Below, in pieces: positions 60,871 to 64,000 of a stretch of 64,000 nt of DNA. A program made the translations under genes and the position numbers. Source of the DNA: Nostoc sp. WHI (GTDB lineage Bacteria; Cyanobacteriota; Cyanobacteriia; Cyanobacteriales; Nostocaceae). Below the pieces are notes generated by a model, which ran no database searches, had not been told where the DNA came from, and worked only from the letters and a program-made list of their open reading frames with translations. Within the stretch, counting starts at the first letter, position 1. Every line of letters begins with the position of its first letter. The stretch lies in the NCBI RefSeq assembly GCF_015714725.1, contig NZ_WBKM01000055.1, forward strand, positions 1 to 64,000, in the 5' to 3' direction.

Positions 60871-61072
60871 TCAGGGTTTAAGAACAACTTTGATGCAGTT
60901 GTCCTTTTGTTGTTGAAAAATGCGGTAGTCGTGGAGTGCAAACATCAAGGCTACGACCACCAATCATCTGTTTCAACGCTTTGCCAGGATTAACTATTAA
61001 GAAGTTAATTACTTCTGCTTTGGCAAACTTTTTCGCCATTTCTAGGCGTTCAGTAAAGCTATCAATAGCAAC
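60871..61072 (-). pseudogene. Remnant of a zinc-dependent alcohol dehydrogenase
   Basis: On the minus strand a Rossmann-fold piece (AIDSFTERLEMAKKFAKAEV, then INFLIVNPGKALKQMIGGRS) is followed, in a different frame, by FALHDYRIFQQQKDNCIKVV and LKP before TGA at 60871-60873. The second piece is the characteristic C-terminus of formaldehyde/threonine-type zinc alcohol dehydrogenases. The middle is deleted and no start or zinc-ligand region is present. It cannot be functional. Confidence 0.75.
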
Positions 61073-61201
61073 GTTCTACTAGACTGCTTTCATCGTTATT
61101 AGTTATCAGTCATTCGCTTTAGCAAAGAACAAACAGACAAGTCTGAGCGGAGGCATCAGAACTTTTCTTAAAGGAGACGCTGCGCGAATGGGAACAAATA
61201 A

Positions 61202-61900
61202 CTACTTGCGTCCAGAAGGTTGACCTTCAGTGGTGGCAATTTCACCTGTTTCCATTAGCATCTTGAAGCGGTGCAATTCATCACCAATTTGCTGTTCTGG
61301 TTCTTCCCCAAAAAGTTTAGCTACGATAGATCCTAACGCTCCCCCTGGCGGATTATATTCTAGGACAACCTTGACTTCCGTGCCGCGATCGCCTGGTGCT
61401 TTTTGGAAGCGGACAAAACCAGAATTATCAATATCTGCACCTTCTACAGAAGCCCACGAAATAAACTCATTTTCCCGGTCTTCCAGAATATCTGCATCCC
61501 ATTCCACGCTGTTACCCAAGGGTGCATTAGCTATCCAATGAGAACGTTTTTCGTTAGACACCCTCACAGATTTGAGATGTTTCATAAATGTGGGCAAATT
61601 TTCAAAGTTGTGCCAAAAGCGGTACAGTTCATCTGCCGATTTATTAATCGTTACCGTCTTCTCAACTTTGATAGGTTGGTTTATACCTATTGCTTCCTGC
61701 GCTTGCTGAATTGTGCTTTGTTTCGTTGCACTTTGATATATCAAACCGCCACCAGCTAAAGCCGTCAGCGCTCCCCGCAAAGAACCTTGCTTTAAACCCA
61801 TCAGCACCATAGCACCCCCACCGATGAGAGATGCCCAACGCTCAACTTCACTGGCTTCACTCTGAGTAGGAGCCAATTTATCCCCTGGTGTTGAAGTCAC
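61202..61900 (-). CDS. SRPBCC (START-like) domain protein with N-terminal membrane segment
   Basis: The 232-residue protein has a Gly/Ala-rich hydrophobic stretch near residues 24-55 (ASLIGGGAMVLMGL and LRGALTALAGGGLIY), like YgaP/DUF2892-type membrane hairpins. A cyclase/dehydrase-type SRPBCC domain covers about 78-220: KVEKTVTINKSADELYRFWH, then ENLPTFMKHLKSV, NSVEWDADILEDREN and GTEVKVVLEYNPPGG. Such domains bind lipids or hydrophobic ligands; the family resembles COQ10/polyketide-cyclase-like proteins. It is transcribed with the PfpI-type gene upstream (79 bases apart), in a stress-type neighbourhood. Confidence 0.82.
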   Translation of the reverse strand: MTSTPGDKLAPTQSEASEVERWASLIGGGAMVLMGLKQGSLRGALTALAGGGLIYQSATKQSTIQQAQEAIGINQPIKVEKTVTINKSADELYRFWHNFENLPTFMKHLKSVRVSNEKRSHWIANAPLGNSVEWDADILEDRENEFISWASVEGADIDNSGFVRFQKAPGDRGTEVKVVLEYNPPGGALGSIVAKLFGEEPEQQIGDELHRFKMLMETGEIATTEGQPSGRK

Positions 61901-61979
61901 TTTTTTATCTCTCCATTACAGTAAAATAAGTACAGAGGCGCAAGGAATGCAGAGAAAGTATTTCCGCCTCTGCGGTTTA

Positions 61980-63068
61980 TTACATTGATACAGCAGCCCC
62001 CGTAGTCGGCTTGGCAGCTTGTACTATCCGTACCCGATATAGCTCTCCTAATCGTTGTTCGGATTTCAATAAATCTTTATAAATTTCTTTGAAAATAGCT
62101 GTTGCTACTGGGTCAGTTAACATTGCACACAAATTACCAATATCACCAAGACCCGTTTGTACATCACCTAAAGCGGAACGCAACTGATATATATCATCAC
62201 TTCCGGTTAAGGCAGCTTTTACCTTGGCATATTGATTAGCGATGTTTGCCCCTAAAGAGGGTTTTTCGCCGAGCTTATGAAGATAAGTTTCTAGCTTTTC
62301 AATGTGGCGCTGTTTATTACCGATGATCTCTTGAAAAAGTGATTTTATTTCACTATCTGACTCTTTTTCAAAGTACTTTTGTAACGCTTCGAGCGAATAA
62401 CGTTCACCAGCAAGGGCAGTATTTAAACCTTTGGTAATATCACCTTTAGTTGAGCCACCCCAAGCATCAGCTAGTTTCCACCATTCCGCACTTGTGTCTT
62501 TTTCATTTGGCAATGCAGCATCTTTGCCACCATAACCCAAACGGCTTAATATCGCTGTGGTGAAAATTGGTAAGTCTCCAGGTTCACGGGATGTAATCAA
62601 ATTCCCGTCAACGACCAATGGCTCATCTAAATAATTTCCACCCGCATTAATGATGTCCTTGGCAATAGCATTAAAACCAGTAACTTGTTTACCTTTAAGC
62701 AAGTCGCCTTCAATCAAAAGTTGTGGGCCGTGGCAAACCGCAGCTACCAATTTTCCTTGTTGTATAACTTCTTGTACAAAGCGTACTGTGTTGGGGTTTT
62801 GTCGCATTTTGTCGGGAGCCATACCGCCAGGAATCACTACCGCATCGAATTCAGATGCGATCGCTTCTGTGGTAGTACCATCAGCTTGTATGCTAAGTTT
62901 GCCCTGTTTACCCTTGTATTTTTCATCCATCCGGGAACCAAGAACTACTACTTCCATTCCTGCTTGTTTTAGTGCATTATAAGGAACTGTAAATTCTGCA
63001 TCCTCTACTCCCTGTTCAATCAGGATGGCAACTTTTTTCTGATGAGAATGATTGTTATGGTCAGTCAT
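61980..63068 (-). CDS. DJ-1/PfpI family protein fused to a ferritin-like domain
   Basis: The 362-residue protein joins two parts. Residues about 10-185 are a PfpI/YhbO-type domain: KVAILIEQGVEDAEFTVPYN, VVIPGGMAPDKMR, and the nucleophile motif VAAVCHGPQLLI (Cys near 115). These resemble deglycase/stress proteins. Residues about 205-350 are a helical bundle of the DUF2383/PA2169 type (ALAGERYSLEALQKYFEKES and KQRHIEKLETYLHKLGE), a ferritin-like fold. The fusion suggests protection during oxidative or carbonyl stress, perhaps with metal binding by the second part. No signal peptide is present. Confidence 0.85.
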   Translation of the reverse strand: MTDHNNHSHQKKVAILIEQGVEDAEFTVPYNALKQAGMEVVVLGSRMDEKYKGKQGKLSIQADGTTTEAIASEFDAVVIPGGMAPDKMRQNPNTVRFVQEVIQQGKLVAAVCHGPQLLIEGDLLKGKQVTGFNAIAKDIINAGGNYLDEPLVVDGNLITSREPGDLPIFTTAILSRLGYGGKDAALPNEKDTSAEWWKLADAWGGSTKGDITKGLNTALAGERYSLEALQKYFEKESDSEIKSLFQEIIGNKQRHIEKLETYLHKLGEKPSLGANIANQYAKVKAALTGSDDIYQLRSALGDVQTGLGDIGNLCAMLTDPVATAIFKEIYKDLLKSEQRLGELYRVRIVQAAKPTTGAAVSM

Positions 63069-63362
63069 AAATGTTATTACCTGTTTATTTCTAGTATTTA
63101 ACTAGCTATTTTTATTTTTGCTGAATAAAAAATAGTTATGAGTGAGAAGTTAGATATTGACTAACTTTCTATTTGATAACTCCTAACTAACAACTTCAAT
63201 TGGCTTGACCATGAATTCATGTTTACAATTGTATGCCGCGATCGCTCGCTTAACTTCGTTCCAAGGGGATAGATTTTTTTATTTCTAAAGCTATACATCT
63301 CTAGTAATACAACTTGGTCACAGGAAAAGGTTATTGTAAGAATGCAAAAAATGACTAGGATC

Positions 63363-63761
63363 ATGGCACAAAAAAATCATAATGACGAAATTAAAACTAA
63401 TGATTTGCCGCAAGAAATTACTGAATCCTACGGTACTGGTGTGAAAGACTTGCCGGGATACAATATTGGCGGGCGAAGTATGGGCGAAGAAAGACGTGAG
63501 TATACAGAAACTAGCCCTGAACTCACTGGCGGGGATGTTGATGCTTATTGGCAAGATGCAGATGCAGTTGGAGATGAAGCTGTTGGTGGTAGTACTTCCA
63601 CTCCCGATCAAAATGTAACTGAGGAGCTAGGAGCAGCAGTAGGGCTAGAAATGGATGATTCCGCGTTGCTTCGTACCAATGATATTTTAGAGGAACGTGA
63701 CGGCGATCGCTGGGAGTTAGATCCGATGTCTTCTGAAGATTATCAAGATCGGCGAGAATAA
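63363..63761 (+). CDS. DUF6335 family hydrophilic stress-type protein
   Basis: I prefer the start MAQKNHNDEIKTND (63363); an ATG at 63342 is also in frame. The product of about 132 residues is acidic, Gly-rich and without hydrophobic segments. Conserved-looking blocks are LPQEITESYGTGVKDLPGYN, then LTGGDVDAYWQDAD and ALLRTNDILEERDGDRWELD. This matches the cyanobacterial DUF6335 group as I remember it; the function is unknown. It is divergent from the PfpI gene with 294 bases between them, so the two may share a regulatory region. Confidence 0.75.
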   Translation: MAQKNHNDEIKTNDLPQEITESYGTGVKDLPGYNIGGRSMGEERREYTETSPELTGGDVDAYWQDADAVGDEAVGGSTSTPDQNVTEELGAAVGLEMDDSALLRTNDILEERDGDRWELDPMSSEDYQDRRE

Positions 63762-63842
63762 GCTCAATAATTGTATAGCACAGGGAAAGGTAAGCGAGGC
63801 TTGCTTCTCCCTCTCACTTTTTGCACACTACCTACTAGAGAA

Positions 63843-64000
63843 TCAGCGAATTTGCCCCTGATTATGGAGATAAGTTAAAACTTTTTCCACACACTCATTT
63901 ATAGTTTCTTTGTGAGTTTTGAGAATCAAATCTGGATTTAAAGGTGGTTCGTATGGAGAGGAAATTCCAGTAAATTCAGCAATGTCTCCAGCTAGAGCTT
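63843..64000 (-). CDS. cysC: Adenylyl-sulfate kinase, 3' end only
   Basis: The minus strand reads ALAGDIAEFTGISSPYEPPL followed by NPDLILKTHKETINECVEKV and a stop at 63843-63845; the rest lies beyond the window. The GxIxxFTGIxSPYExP motif is diagnostic of the C-terminal part of APS kinase, which phosphorylates adenylyl sulfate to PAPS in sulfate activation. PAPS is the donor for sulfotransferases, and sulfated cyanopeptolins exist, but no sulfotransferase was seen here. Confidence 0.85.
   Translation of the reverse strand, partial: ALAGDIAEFTGISSPYEPPLNPDLILKTHKETINECVEKVLTYLHNQGQIR

Noticed and set aside
60645-60916. Open frames on both strands around the second repeat element.
   Set aside because: They are repeat-derived (GLGCRVQG-like low-complexity peptides) and match nothing.
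1-64000. Search for tRNA, rRNA, riboswitches and an intact insertion sequence.
   Set aside because: No tRNA cloverleaf, rRNA motif or classical riboswitch consensus was recognised by eye; the only transposase is decayed. A computed search could still find a small RNA.

Overview
The window looks like chromosome of a filamentous, probably heterocyst-forming cyanobacterium (Nostoc/Anabaena type). The reasons are the very frequent HIP1 octamer GCGATCGC, heptanucleotide short tandem repeats, a DXCF-type cyanobacteriochrome GAF domain, DUF928/DUF6335/DUF6658-type proteins, and many short dispersed palindromic repeats. Names come from reading protein motifs by eye; no database search was run.

Layout. 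1-2.8 kb is a worn border: a small membrane protein, a frameshifted small gene, a Uma2-type nuclease and the C-terminal stump of a type III-like glutamine synthetase. An EF-hand protein (2.8-3.3 kb) precedes a three-gene nonribosomal peptide synthetase (NRPS) locus (3.7-28.7 kb) plus a methyltransferase. The NRPSs carry seven modules: C-A-PCP / five modules, the last with an N-methyltransferase / docking domain-C-A-PCP-TE. Adenylation codes read by eye give Asp - Thr - unassigned - Ahp-type code - Ile/Val - N-Me-Tyr - Tyr/Phe. This is the cyanopeptolin (Ahp-cyclodepsipeptide) layout, but with an aromatic code where Val or Ile is usual at the ring-closing residue.

30.4-45.6 kb holds a same-strand signalling and surface block: a 4Fe-4S membrane protein fused to EF-hands, a filamentous-haemagglutinin-type secreted protein with a Pro-rich repeat stalk, a TPR-CHAT protease-like protein, a DUF928 protein, a CHASE2-SpoIIE phosphatase, an HATPase-like switch protein, a STAS protein and an MscS channel. 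The middle four genes are packed within 3-80 bp. I infer one system in which an envelope sensor and caspase-like protein are tied to a partner-switching cascade; this is the best candidate here for an undescribed system.

45.8-47.0 kb is a graveyard: a decayed transposase split by a 186-bp repeat element, next to the last piece of an ABC transporter. From 47 kb most genes are on the minus strand: a beta-hydroxyacid dehydrogenase-like protein, a 31-aa membrane miniprotein, a MidA-like methyltransferase, a VapBC-like pair, a VOC protein and a stand-alone DXCF cyanobacteriochrome GAF protein. A two-gene defence island (Eco57I-like DNA methylase and PLD-helicase) follows, its genes separated by about 1 kb of repeats. 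The last 4 kb holds stress-type genes (DUF6658, SRPBCC, PfpI-ferritin-like fusion, DUF6335), an alcohol dehydrogenase remnant beside a second copy of the repeat element, and the 3' end of an APS kinase gene.
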